Assembly (NCBI RefSeq): GCF_025989125.1
Contig: NZ_JAPDNR010000001.1
Coordinates: 3,144,301 to 3,208,300 of the forward strand
Length of the DNA: 64,000 nucleotides
Direction: 5' to 3'
Source of the DNA: Chitinophaga nivalis
GTDB lineage: Bacteria > Bacteroidota > Bacteroidia > Chitinophagales > Chitinophagaceae
The notes beneath the pieces were generated by a model that saw only the letters and a program-made list of their open reading frames with translations, made no database searches and was not told the DNA's origin. How positions within the stretch are numbered: the first letter of the stretch is position 1; each line of letters begins with the position of its first letter. Positions 33,905-42,738 of this stretch are shown here, in pieces. A program made the position numbers and the translations under genes.

Positions 33905-34405
33905 ATGAATATATATTTTGAACTCATAGCTTTTTCATTGATCATTGGTATTGGTGCTACCGTGATCATGGATATTTATGCCATCGTGCTCAAACGCTTA
34001 TTTAATATTCCTTCCCTGGATTATGCGTTGTTAGGGCGTTGGATCGGACATTTTAAAAATGGGATATTTTTCCATAAAACCATTATACAGGCAGAGAAGA
34101 TCCGGTACGAACGTACTATCGGATGGATAGCGCATTATTCCATCGGTATCTCTTTTGCATGTTTACTGTTACTGATCTGGGGAACCGGCTGGGCATATCA
34201 TCCCACGCTTTTGCCTGCTCTGGCTATTGGCATTTTAACGACTGTAGCTCCTTTCTTCCTGATGCAGCCGGCATTTGGTTTTGGTATTGCCGCGGCAAAA
34301 ACACCCCATCCCGCTATAGCAAGATTCAGGAGTTTGAAAACGCATACCATTTATGGAATTGGTTTGTATCTGGCGGCATTGTTGCTGAGCAGGGTGATGG
34401 CATAA
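33905..34405 (+). CDS. DUF2938 membrane protein
   Basis: A 166-aa integral membrane protein with about four hydrophobic segments: LIAFSLIIGIGATVIMDIYAI, IGISFACLLLLIWG, ALAIGILTTVAPFFLM and GIGLYLAALLLS. It carries charged loops with HFKNGIFFHKTIIQAEKIRYERTIGWIAHY. This matches DUF2938, a family without known function. It begins 3 bp after the exported flavoprotein gene, so the two are translationally close and may work together at the membrane. Confidence 0.82.
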   Translation: MNIYFELIAFSLIIGIGATVIMDIYAIVLKRLFNIPSLDYALLGRWIGHFKNGIFFHKTIIQAEKIRYERTIGWIAHYSIGISFACLLLLIWGTGWAYHPTLLPALAIGILTTVAPFFLMQPAFGFGIAAAKTPHPAIARFRSLKTHTIYGIGLYLAALLLSRVMA

Positions 34406-34525
34406 GTGTGTTGGGTAATGTTATTTATCCTTATGCATCTTCGTCCGGTAATAGCTGTGCCTTGTAGATAGAAAAGGCCGTGCCTTCATGGTATTGCATC
34501 ATAGTGAGTCATGGCGCCGGAACAT

Positions 34526-34573
34526 GCCCAAACAACAAAAGCCGCAGTCAGCGGCTTTTGTTGTTTGGGCTTT
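34526..34573. terminator. 20-bp stem terminator of the thioredoxin operon
   Basis: A perfect 20-bp stem (34526-34545 with 34551-34570; its core is AAAAGCCGC/GCGGCTTTT) has a five-base loop and is followed by TTT. It lies between convergent genes and may serve both. Confidence 0.85.
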
Positions 34574-34621
34574 ACTGTTGTATACAGCAAGGCCTCCTGT
34601 CTTTTATGTGTAACAGGATGA

Positions 34622-34852
34622 TTATTTGTTAACGGAAAAGACTTCCTGTATGGTGTAGTTATCAAATCTGTTGAAATGATCTCCGGAAGGATGTTCTCCG
34701 CTGAGAATCAGGTTAAGATCTGCCAATGCTTCCTCGCGGCTGCTGTAATCACTGTTTCCGATTCTGAAAAGAGAAAAATGTTCTCCGGGAATATGTGGAA
34801 AGCTGTTGTTCGATACCCTGAGCAGGCCAAAAATTGAAAATTTTGTGTTCAT
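34622..34852 (-). CDS. Small hypothetical protein
   Basis: A 76-aa soluble protein, no signal or membrane segment. It contains LLRVSNNSFPHIPGEHFSLFRIGNSDYSSREEALADLNLIL and ends IQEVFSVNK. The alternating beta/alpha pattern and lack of low-complexity runs suggest a real gene, but no family is recognised. It is convergent with the thioredoxin operon and divergent from the giant helicase gene 190 bp away. Confidence 0.6.
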   Translation of the reverse strand: MNTKFSIFGLLRVSNNSFPHIPGEHFSLFRIGNSDYSSREEALADLNLILSGEHPSGDHFNRFDNYTIQEVFSVNK

Positions 34853-35005
34853 GCAACTGAAAATTTTATCAAATATATAAAACCACTGCAGAAAGCAGGC
34901 CTAAATCCTCGTTGGGGGGATCATGCCTTTTATCCGGTATACGTGCAGGCTGTCAGCAACACCTGCTTTTTATATACTTCTTCATGACCTTCAGCGTTTA
35001 TAAGA

Positions 35006-35013
35006 TATATTTG
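35006..35013 (+). promoter_or_regulatory. -7 box of the DUF4011 helicase gene
   Basis: TATATTTG is an exact TAnnTTTG match. Transcription would start near 35017, which favours the ATG at 35045 over the in-frame TTG at 35024. Confidence 0.5.
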
Positions 35014-35044
35014 TAGGGATTTTTTGATTTCTTCTTTAGCTATT

Positions 35045-38000
35045 ATGATCGCATCCATATTAACCAGGCTCGAATCTTCCCGTAAGGAATTGCTTGATCT
35101 GGGCCTCAGAAATCCCTTATTGCATTACCGGCTGCCCGCCAGCAAAGGATTACATATTGTATCGGAACAATCTGCCGCCATATATGAATTGCTGGTGCGG
35201 GAGAATAAGTCGATGACCTTTTTAGGAAAGCCTGATCAAAAAGCAGGAGCAGAGGAAATCGTGTATAGTGAAACGGCCGCTAAAGAAGCTGTGAATGATA
35301 CCCGGCTGCAAACCGCAGAAAATGAAACCGTCCTGCATACCCGCTTGCTGAATACCTATTACGCTGCCCGTATGAGTATGGAAGAACAGGGGGTAAACAT
35401 CCTGTATATTTCGCTGGGTATGTTGCATTGGTATGAAGCTGACAATAGTGAGGAAGTCCGGCTCGCGCCCCTGATTATGGTGCCGGTGTTGCTGGACAGG
35501 TCCAGTGCCCGGGAACGTTTCCGGCTCCGTTATTCACTGGAGGAAGTAGGAGGCAATATTTCCCTCCAGGCAAAAATGAAATCGGACTTCAATATCCATA
35601 TTCCCGATTTACCGGAAGCAGATGACTTTGAAGTGAACGCCTATTTTGCCGCGGTATCGGAAGCGATCAGCCGGATGCCTGGCTGGAAGGTGTCGCCGGA
35701 TACTGTGGAACTGGGATTTTTCTCTTTCGGAAAATTTATGCTTTATAATGACCTGGATGTATCCAAGTGGCAGCAGGAAGGCGCTGTACTGGAGCATCCG
35801 GTGATACAAAGTCTTTTTGGCGGCGGATTTACCGATCCGCAACCCGCCATCCCGGACGATGCTTTTATTGACCGGGATACCACTGCACACGACCTGTTTC
35901 AGGTAGTAGATGCAGACAGCTCCCAGATACAAGCCATGCTGGCCGTACAGGAAGGCCGTCACCTGGTGATACAGGGCCCTCCCGGTACCGGTAAGTCGCA
36001 GACCATTACCAACATCATTGCAGATGCCATCGGCAGAGGAAAAAAAGTATTGTTTGTGGCAGAAAAGATGGCGGCCCTGGAAGTAGTAAAACGTAGGCTC
36101 GATAATATCCAGCTGGGAGAAGCCTGTCTGGAATTACATAGTCATAAAGCCAATAAAAAAGAACTGCACCAGGAGCTGCGGCGCGTACTCGAGCTGGGAC
36201 GCCCCGCTATCCGGAAACTGCAGGAAGAAGTAGGACAACTCGTCGCCTATAAGCAGGAACTGAATGAATACTGCTTGTCTGTGAATGAGGAAGTACAGCG
36301 CAGTGGATTGACGGCGCAGCAGGTAACAGGCTACCTGTTACGCCTGAATGAAACCATCGCCGGCATAACATTACCTGCTATTCACCTGCCGCAAATCGAT
36401 ACCTGGGATGCTGCTGCCATTAATAAAGCGCTGGATATGGCACAACGTATACAAGCCTGTTTGCGTGACACGGGACTGCCCGCCAGCCTGACTTTCAAAG
36501 ACAGCCGCCTGACCGTATTATTGCCACATGAACAGGAGTCGCTGGCAAAACTGCTGAAAGAAACAGCAGCCGCCCTGACAGCATTGGAACAAACTGCCGC
36601 AGGGATTGCCGCTAAAACCGGTATTGCACAACCACAGGATAGTATCGCTATTGTGAACCTGGCAGCAGCCTGTGATCTGACCGCCCGGCAACCAGATCTG
36701 AAAGGGCTGATGGTAACACATACCGCCTGGCTGAATAACCGGCAGGATATTGCCGAATGGCTGACAGCAGGTAGCCGCGCTACCGCTGTACAACAGCAAT
36801 ACCAGGATATCCTGATTCCCGAAGCCTGGGAACAGCAGGTGATGGAAATCCGTCAGGACCTGCTGGCACACGGCAATAAATGGTATAAATTCCTGATAGG
36901 CGCCTATAAACGCAGCAATAAACAACTGGCTGCGTTGTGTAAAGGACCATTACCTACCGAAAACGATATTAAGCTACAATATGTCGACAGTATCATGGAA
37001 TTCCGCCGGCAGGATGCCATCCTGAAAGAACACGCGGGATTGATGAAAGAACTGTTCGGCAGCCGCTACCAGCGGTCACAGACCGATTGGGCGGCACTGG
37101 AAGCAGCTACGGCCTATCTAACGGATATGCACCAACGTATTGCGGCGGGCACCTGCCCGGCATCGCTGCCGGCTTATCTGGCTAAAGGTGAAGATCCTGG
37201 TGTAGCTGCTGCCGACCGGGATACGTTGTTGCGGCTTTTGCCTGTATGGCAGCAATGTGTGGCGCAGCTGATGCAGAAGCTGGAAATGGATACCAGGGCT
37301 TATCCGGTATCTTTTGCCGCACAGACGCCATTGCTGGAGAAATGGCAACAACAGCTGCCGGAAATTCACCATGCTATTTCCTGGAATAATATGCAGGAAA
37401 CAGCCATCCGGGAAGGAATGGAGTGTTTGATTACACCGGCCCGTGAATGGCCGGAAGCACATCGCCTGTTGAGAACTGCCCTGCAGAAAACCTGGTACGA
37501 GTACCTGGTGGAAACAGCCGTGAAATCGCGGCCATCGCTGCGTCGTTTCGACCGTGCGGCCCACGAAGAGCTGGTACAACAGTTTCGCCGGGTAGATGTA
37601 CTGCACCTGCAATACAACCGGGTACGGGCGGCATTGCAGCACTGGGAGCAGATGCCCCGTATGGATGCCGGCGGCCAGGTGAACATTCTCCGGACAGAAT
37701 TCAATAAAAAAGCCCGGCACATGCCGGTACGTAAGCTGATGCAGGAAGCCGGACTGGCCATTCAGGCTATTAAGCCGGTATTTATGATGAGTCCTTTGTC
37801 GATCGCCAATTTCCTGCCACCAGGAGCCCTGGAGTTTGACCTGGTGATATTTGATGAGGCCAGTCAGGTACGTCCGGTGGACGCGCTGGGAGCTATTCTG
37901 CGCGGAAAGCAACTGGTTGTGGTGGGCGATACCAAACAATTGCCGCCTACAAGCTTCTTTGATTCTCTGACAAAAGAAACCGATGATGAGGATAATGTAA

Positions 38001-39676
38001 CGGCAGATATGCAAAGCATACTGGGGTTATGTGATGCCCAGGGAGCGCCGCAACGCATGCTGCGCTGGCACTACCGCAGCCGGCACGAATCGTTGATCAC
38101 CTTGTCCAATCATGAATTCTATGAAAATAAACTCGTGATATTCCCCAGCCCCGGTTCTAAAGAACGAAGAGGGCTGAAATTCAATTACCTGCAGGATACC
38201 GCCTATGACCGCGGAAAAACCCGTACCAATCCGAAGGAAGCGGAGGCAGTGGCAGATGCCGTGATGGAGCATGCCCGTAAAACACCGGGGTTAAGTCTGG
38301 GCGTAGTGGCCTTCAGTACTTCCCAGCGACAGGCCATCAGCGATGCCCTGGAGTTACGCCGCCGTAAACATCCGGAGCTGGAATCGTTCTTTAATAGTCA
38401 TGCAGATGAGCCGTTTTTTGTAAAAAATCTGGAGAATGTGCAGGGAGATGAACGGGAGGTAATTTTTATTTCTATCGGTTACGGACGTACGGAGGAAGGA
38501 TATGTGGCCATGTCATTCGGGCCGTTGAATAATGAAGGTGGGGAAAGACGCCTGAATGTACTCATTACCCGGGCGAAATCCAGCTGTGAAGTATTTACCA
38601 ATATCACTGCCGATGATATTGATATGAACCGTGCGAAAAGTGAAGGGATACGGGCGCTGAAAAATTTCCTGTATTTCGCGCAGCATGGTAAACTCTATAT
38701 GACCGCCGAAACCGGCTTGCCGGCCGACAGCCCGTTTGAAGAAAATGTGGCCGCGAAGCTGGAAGCGAAAGGATATATCGTCCGGAAACAGGTAGGTTCC
38801 AAAGGCTTTTACATTGATCTTGCGGTAGTAGACGCCACACATCCCGGCCGTTACCTGCTGGGGATTGAGTGTGATGGCGCCGCCTATCATTCTGCCCGTT
38901 CTGCCCGCGACCGTGACCGGTTACGGCAGCAGGTGCTGGAAGCAGTAGGCTGGAAAATACACCGCATCTGGAGTACAGATTGGTTCCGTTATCCGGAGCG
39001 GGAACTGCAACGGTTGATCGATGCCATTGAAAAGGCAGGTGCTGATACCCGGATAGAAGATGAAGTGGAAGCTGCCGCGTTGCACGATGCCCCACCGGTG
39101 CTTACCCGGGAGGCGGTGGTGCCGGTGAGTCAGGATACACCCGTGTATGAAACAGCGGTGCTGCCGGAAGAAATCCGGGACCAGGAATTTCATCTGTCTC
39201 CGATAGGACAGTTGTGCAACTGGATCGAACAGGTAGTGACGGTAGAGAGCCCGGTACATTTCGATGAAGTGGCGCGGCGGATGGTGGAAGCAGCGGGTAT
39301 TACCCGGGTGGGCCCCCGTATCCGGGAAGTGTTGCGCCATGCTGTGCGACATTCTGATGCCAGTAAACGTATCCGGATTAAAGGACAGTTTTTGTGGGAC
39401 ATCAATTTACCGGAGCCGGTAGTACGGAACCGGAGCCAGTTACCGGCCAACGCCCGTAAAATCACTTATATCTCTGTGGAGGAAATGGGCGTAGCGTTAG
39501 GAAAAGTAGTGAAAGATGCGGTAGCCATCCAGCGGGAAGATGCGGTGCCTTTCATTGCGAAGATGTTTGGCTATAGCCGGGTCACTGAGGATATCCGCGA
39601 AGAAATCCTGAAAGCCATTGATATCAATGTAAGTAATAAAATAGTACAACAGGAAGGGGAGCTGCTTAAAGTATAG
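35045..39676 (+). CDS. DUF4011 - SF1 helicase - Vsr-like nuclease - DUF3320 fusion (Hhe-like candidate defence protein)
   Basis: A 1543-aa cytosolic protein. Order: DUF4011-type N terminus (KELLDLGLRNPLLHYRL), Walker A GPPGTGKSQTITN (about 310), Walker B IFDEASQVRPVDALGA (about 935), motif III GDTKQLPPTSFF (about 960), WHYRSRHESLI, motif V NVQGDEREVIFISIGYG and motif VI LNVLITRAKSS (about 1170), typical of UPF1-like SF1 helicases. A Vsr-like/MTES_1575 nuclease domain follows (about 1235-1340: FYIDLAVVD, IECDGAAYHS), then DUF3320 (about 1395-1500). The ATG at 35045 is preferred over the in-frame TTG at 35024. This single-protein layout matches the Hhe system of defence-screen literature (name from memory). 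Standalone gene; no methylase partner adjacent. Confidence 0.88.
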   Translation: MIASILTRLESSRKELLDLGLRNPLLHYRLPASKGLHIVSEQSAAIYELLVRENKSMTFLGKPDQKAGAEEIVYSETAAKEAVNDTRLQTAENETVLHTRLLNTYYAARMSMEEQGVNILYISLGMLHWYEADNSEEVRLAPLIMVPVLLDRSSARERFRLRYSLEEVGGNISLQAKMKSDFNIHIPDLPEADDFEVNAYFAAVSEAISRMPGWKVSPDTVELGFFSFGKFMLYNDLDVSKWQQEGAVLEHPVIQSLFGGGFTDPQPAIPDDAFIDRDTTAHDLFQVVDADSSQIQAMLAVQEGRHLVIQGPPGTGKSQTITNIIADAIGRGKKVLFVAEKMAALEVVKRRLDNIQLGEACLELHSHKANKKELHQELRRVLELGRPAIRKLQEEVGQLVAYKQELNEYCLSVNEEVQRSGLTAQQVTGYLLRLNETIAGITLPAIHLPQIDTWDAAAINKALDMAQRIQACLRDTGLPASLTFKDSRLTVLLPHEQESLAKLLKETAAALTALEQTAAGIAAKTGIAQPQDSIAIVNLAAACDLTARQPDLKGLMVTHTAWLNNRQDIAEWLTAGSRATAVQQQYQDILIPEAWEQQVMEIRQDLLAHGNKWYKFLIGAYKRSNKQLAALCKGPLPTENDIKLQYVDSIMEFRRQDAILKEHAGLMKELFGSRYQRSQTDWAALEAATAYLTDMHQRIAAGTCPASLPAYLAKGEDPGVAAADRDTLLRLLPVWQQCVAQLMQKLEMDTRAYPVSFAAQTPLLEKWQQQLPEIHHAISWNNMQETAIREGMECLITPAREWPEAHRLLRTALQKTWYEYLVETAVKSRPSLRRFDRAAHEELVQQFRRVDVLHLQYNRVRAALQHWEQMPRMDAGGQVNILRTEFNKKARHMPVRKLMQEAGLAIQAIKPVFMMSPLSIANFLPPGALEFDLVIFDEASQVRPVDALGAILRGKQLVVVGDTKQLPPTSFFDSLTKETDDEDNVTADMQSILGLCDAQGAPQRMLRWHYRSRHESLITLSNHEFYENKLVIFPSPGSKERRGLKFNYLQDTAYDRGKTRTNPKEAEAVADAVMEHARKTPGLSLGVVAFSTSQRQAISDALELRRRKHPELESFFNSHADEPFFVKNLENVQGDEREVIFISIGYGRTEEGYVAMSFGPLNNEGGERRLNVLITRAKSSCEVFTNITADDIDMNRAKSEGIRALKNFLYFAQHGKLYMTAETGLPADSPFEENVAAKLEAKGYIVRKQVGSKGFYIDLAVVDATHPGRYLLGIECDGAAYHSARSARDRDRLRQQVLEAVGWKIHRIWSTDWFRYPERELQRLIDAIEKAGADTRIEDEVEAAALHDAPPVLTREAVVPVSQDTPVYETAVLPEEIRDQEFHLSPIGQLCNWIEQVVTVESPVHFDEVARRMVEAAGITRVGPRIREVLRHAVRHSDASKRIRIKGQFLWDINLPEPVVRNRSQLPANARKITYISVEEMGVALGKVVKDAVAIQREDAVPFIAKMFGYSRVTEDIREEILKAIDINVSNKIVQQEGELLKV

Positions 39677-39749
39677 GCGTTTCCGTTATTACCCCTGCGA
39701 TACGGCTTTTACTTGGTGTATAGCCGCATCGCAGCAGCTTTTAGGCGTA

Positions 39750-40574
39750 TCAGGACGCGGTTTGAAAACAGCGCATGCTGATACTGCCATTCTGTATTTC
39801 TTCATAGGTGAACTGAATTTCTTCTGCTTTATTCACCAGCCCCAATGTATATAACATGGGCAGATAATGGTCATTGGTAGGGATCGACAATTGTGCGTCT
39901 CTGCCCAGGGTATGATAATTGACCAGGTCTGTGAAGGCTTTTTGTTCCAGTTTTTGTTTGACGGTAGCATCAAAGGACAACGCCCAGTCGTAAGGAGCGG
40001 CATTGTCTGAAAAGCTGATCTGTCGGAGGTTGTGTACGATGTTGCCGCTGCCGATGATCAATACGCCTTTATTACGCAGCACTTTGAGTTCTGCGGCCAG
40101 TTTGTAGTGATATTCCGGTGGCTGATGATAATCAATACTCAGCTGGAATACCGGAATATTCGCCTGTGGATACATATGTTTTAAGATCGTCCAGGCGCCG
40201 TGGTCCAGTCCCCAGCGGTCATCTTCCTGTACCTGGGTGGAGGTGATCAGCTGTTTGGTTTCCCGGGCTAGTTCCGGGGCACCGGGTGCTGGATATTGTA
40301 CCGCATAGAGGGCTTCCGGAAATCCGCCGAAATCGTGTATGGTAGGCGGATGGCTAGCTACCAGCACATGGGTGCCTTTGGTGAGCCAATGCGCGGAAAT
40401 GACCAGTATGGCGTTGGGTAAGTGGGGGAGTGAAGCGCCCATCTGACCGAGGGCACGGGTAAAGGCGTTGTCGCTGATACCGTTCATGGGATTGCCATGT
40501 CCGATGAACATAGCGGGCATGGAGCCGGTTTGGGCGTAGTCGCCGGTAATGTTTCTGAGATCGCTGAGTTGCAT
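39750..40574 (-). CDS. ygiD: 4,5-DOPA dioxygenase extradiol family protein (YgiD-like)
   Basis: A 274-aa class III extradiol ring-cleavage dioxygenase. The metal-binding His residues lie in FIGHGNPMNG (about 22), SAHWLTKGTHV (about 60), GSGNIVHNLRQ (about 167) and NDHYLP (about 230), the standard arrangement of the YgiD/LigB group. The frame is open further upstream, but the ATG at 40574 (MQLSDLRNITGDY) is the sensible start. It begins 47 bp after the Rrf2 gene on the same strand, so an Rrf2-controlled operon is likely. In many genomes the family is linked to aromatic or redox stress genes, but the true substrate is often unknown. Confidence 0.9.
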   Translation of the reverse strand: MQLSDLRNITGDYAQTGSMPAMFIGHGNPMNGISDNAFTRALGQMGASLPHLPNAILVISAHWLTKGTHVLVASHPPTIHDFGGFPEALYAVQYPAPGAPELARETKQLITSTQVQEDDRWGLDHGAWTILKHMYPQANIPVFQLSIDYHQPPEYHYKLAAELKVLRNKGVLIIGSGNIVHNLRQISFSDNAAPYDWALSFDATVKQKLEQKAFTDLVNYHTLGRDAQLSIPTNDHYLPMLYTLGLVNKAEEIQFTYEEIQNGSISMRCFQTAS

Positions 40575-40620
40575 GGTTTTACCTCCTGTGGCACCAATGC
40601 CGTTAATGATATAATAAGTA

Positions 40621-41031
40621 TTATCCGAACTGCAGTAAGAAGTCGGCCAGGGTGATTTTCTCCAGTTTGTGTACCAGGGCACTTTCTATTTCCTGGTATA
40701 GATGATCCAGGTGCTGGTTAATCTGTTTGCCTACGAGACAGGCCGGGTTGGGCGTGTTTTTACTGTTGCCCAGCAGCGATACCTGTTGTACAGCGTGGTA
40801 TATCTCCGACAGGAGAATGTCGCCGGCAGGCCGGGCCAGCGTGCTACCCCCGTTTTTACCTTCCTTGCTTTCCACCAGGCCCCGGTTCCGGAGATTGCTG
40901 ATTTCTTTGCGTACCAGCACCGGATTGATATTGATGCTGCCGGCAATGTAGTCAGACGACAATAATTCCCCATTCGCACTGGCCAGCAGTGTGAGAATAT
41001 GTAAGGAGATGGGAAACCGGCCATTGTTCAT
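40621..41031 (-). CDS. Rrf2-family transcriptional regulator (YwnA-like)
   Basis: A 136-aa winged-helix regulator. The start is set at the ATG 41031, giving MNNGRFPISLHILTLLASANGE, the family's standard opening; the ORF extends 36 bp upstream only because the promoter is open. The DNA-binding wing is SININPVLVRKEISNLRNRGLVESKEGKNGGSTLARPAG. The cysteine ligands of iron-sulfur Rrf2 proteins (IscR) are not present; one Cys remains (NPACLVG), as in the YwnA-type redox regulators. It is autoregulated by inference: an inverted repeat and promoter lie in its 22-bp leader. It is followed by the ygiD-like gene. Confidence 0.88.
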   Translation of the reverse strand: MNNGRFPISLHILTLLASANGELLSSDYIAGSININPVLVRKEISNLRNRGLVESKEGKNGGSTLARPAGDILLSEIYHAVQQVSLLGNSKNTPNPACLVGKQINQHLDHLYQEIESALVHKLEKITLADFLLQFG

Positions 41032-41032
41032 T

Positions 41033-41063
41033 CTGTAATCGAGTTTATTACAGTACAAAAATA
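41033..41063 (-). promoter_or_regulatory. Promoter-operator of the Rrf2 gene
   Basis: On the minus strand the -7 box TATTTTTG (41063-41056) abuts ATTACAGTA (41055-41047), then 7 bp, then CTGTAAT (41039-41033). The start codon follows one base later at 41031. The repeat spacing and the abutting box are the same as upstream of the YwnB-like gene (12000-12032). The operator covers the transcription start, so binding should repress. Confidence 0.8.
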
Positions 41064-41090
41064 CCATTAATTAGGGGTACCGCAAAAATT

Positions 41091-41510
41091 TTATCGGTTA
41101 CTGTAGAAGTAAATGATGGAGGCAATCGCCAGCAGGATCAGGATCAGGACAATGACGCAACCGTTTTTATTGGGCTTTTTGACAGCACGGGTGAGGCCGC
41201 GGGCTTCCAGGAGGGCTTCTACCGCTTGTTTGGCCTGCAGGAGGCTAAGGTTATTGCCGGGAATTTTGTTGTATTCTGTCAGGTAATATTTGATCCCGAC
41301 CACCAGGCCCTGGTTCAGGCACAGTTGAGTGGTGGTGTCTTCAATCTTGCGTTTCAGTAAGGAGGTACGGGTGGTAGTGGGCGTTTCATGGCCGGTAAGT
41401 GCACGTTGACATTGATTACAGATCACTATTGTGTCAAACGGGGCTTTTTCCGGTATGGTACGGACCAGGTCTGTACTGCCACACCAGGGGCATGCTTGTT
41501 CAGGATTCAT
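41091..41510 (-). CDS. Zinc-ribbon and C-terminal membrane-anchor hypothetical protein
   Basis: A 139-aa protein. An N-terminal zinc ribbon has CPWCGS (Cys at about 7 and 10) and ICNQCQRAL (about 31-34). The middle (LLKRKIEDTTTQLCLNQGLVVGIKYYLTEYNKIPGNNLSLLQAKQAVEALL) is helical and resembles small helical domains of ribosomal-protein-L7/L12-like C termini found in such proteins. A single C-terminal membrane segment (GCVIVLILILLAIASIIYFY) anchors it. Function unknown; adaptor or scaffold. It lies upstream of the Rrf2 gene on the same strand. Confidence 0.72.
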   Translation of the reverse strand: MNPEQACPWCGSTDLVRTIPEKAPFDTIVICNQCQRALTGHETPTTTRTSLLKRKIEDTTTQLCLNQGLVVGIKYYLTEYNKIPGNNLSLLQAKQAVEALLEARGLTRAVKKPNKNGCVIVLILILLAIASIIYFYSNR

Positions 41511-41558
41511 TAATAGTGGAATAGTTTTAATTAAAACGCATTAAGTTAATAAATAATT

Positions 41559-41624
41559 TCCGGATTTTATGCCAGGCGGCGATCAGGGAGGGTATTCCCA
41601 CTGCCACCGGGTATAAAATCCGGA
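41559..41624 (-). terminator. Hairpin at the end of msrA
   Basis: A 12-bp inverted repeat (TCCGGATTTTAT at 41559-41570, ATAAAATCCGGA at 41613-41624) encloses a GC-rich loop that can pair further. It lies 25 bp past the msrA stop (minus strand); only a weak T-rich run follows. Confidence 0.6.
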
Positions 41625-41648
41625 TGTTCTGTGCTATGCGGAGGTGTC

Positions 41649-42293
41649 TTATTGTTTTTTCAGGCGTTCCTTGAATACTTTCTTGAATTTTTCCAGTTTG
41701 GGCTGGATCACGAAGGTGCAGTATGGCTGTGAGCCATTCTGGTTATAGTAGTTCTGATGATAGTTCTCTGCCTTGTAGAAGGTCGGGAGTGGAGATATTT
41801 CCGTAACAACAGGTTTGTCGTAGGCGCCGGACTCCTGCAGTTTCTTTTTATAGAATTCAGCTTCTTTGTGTTGTGCTTCGTCGTGGTAGAAGATGACAGA
41901 GCGGTATTGCGTACCTACATCGTTGCCCTGGCGGTTGAGTTGTGTAGGGTCGTGGCTTGTCCAGAAAGCCTGCAGGAGGTCTGCATAGGTAATTTTCGCC
42001 GGGTCATACGTTACCTGTATCACTTCCGCATGGCCGGTATTGCCTTCACATACCTGTTCGTAGGTAGGATTGGGGATAGATCCGCCGGCATAGCCGGATT
42101 CTACTTTGAGTACGCCATCCAGATACTGGAACTGCGCTTCCGTACACCAGAAGCATCCGCCTCCGAAAGTGGCTGTTGCTGTTTTTGTGTTATTATTTAC
42201 CTCCATATCATCGGGGACTTTACCTTTTTTATGTTGGGCACAGGCGACTAAACCCAGTGTAATCAGTAAGATGAATATTGAATATTTTATCAT
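41649..42293 (-). CDS. msrA: Peptide methionine (S)-S-oxide reductase, lipoprotein form
   Basis: A 214-aa enzyme that reduces methionine-S-sulfoxide in proteins. The catalytic Cys is in FGGGCFWCTEAQF (about residues 43-55); the family blocks VESGYAGGSIPNPTYEQVC, GHAEVIQVTYDP and QNDVGTQYRS-like (RQGNDVGTQYRSVIFYH) are complete. The N terminus has a signal peptide with lipobox LGLVACAQ, so this form is exported and lipid-anchored, protecting envelope proteins. Its own promoter region faces a 445-bp gap to the MutS2-like gene. Confidence 0.94.
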   Translation of the reverse strand: MIKYSIFILLITLGLVACAQHKKGKVPDDMEVNNNTKTATATFGGGCFWCTEAQFQYLDGVLKVESGYAGGSIPNPTYEQVCEGNTGHAEVIQVTYDPAKITYADLLQAFWTSHDPTQLNRQGNDVGTQYRSVIFYHDEAQHKEAEFYKKKLQESGAYDKPVVTEISPLPTFYKAENYHQNYYNQNGSQPYCTFVIQPKLEKFKKVFKERLKKQ

Positions 42294-42738
42294 AAAAATA
42301 AAATTTTTTTGAAGATGCAGGTGTTTTTTGTCGTTGGCAAATGCAGTACTGTAGCGGTGTTGCAGTGTAATCAGCCATCTTTATAGCCCCTGTATCCACG
42401 ATAATTTACGTAATAAGTGATACAAGAGAACAACAAGTTAAGTAACTTTAACATTCTTTTGCAGTTAACAGGCGTCTGTGAAGACCCTCGATCCTGGCCA
42501 AAAAGTACACGTCAACAGTAGCAGCAGCAGCAGGAACATATATGAAAAGCCGGGTAACCGGATACGTTGATAGCATAATGACAAAGCCGATGAAAAAGAT
42601 ATAATTATTTTTCCCAGATAAGCACCTCTCCGCCCATACAGGCCGCGCCAGGAAGCGCGCGATGCTAATTCATTTTAACTGGCAGCAAACAGCTGGCAAC
42701 ATGTTTGTGCCGTCTTATTACCTTAAATACAATATCAC
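42294..42738. other. Gap between msrA and the MutS2-like gene
   Basis: No gene, tRNA or strong hairpin found. Contains a short CAG/CAGCAG run (about 42519-42532). The MutS2-like gene probably starts at the TTG at 42739, with no clear -7 box match. Confidence 0.4.

Noticed and set aside
37118..38014. 298-codon minus-strand frame inside the DUF4011 helicase gene
   Set aside because: Shadow frame of a strongly coding plus-strand gene with intact helicase motifs; its translation is rich in Cys, His and Gln without any domain.
42519..42532. CAG triplet run in the gap before the MutS2-like gene as a repeat element
   Set aside because: Only four or five units, within chance for this composition.
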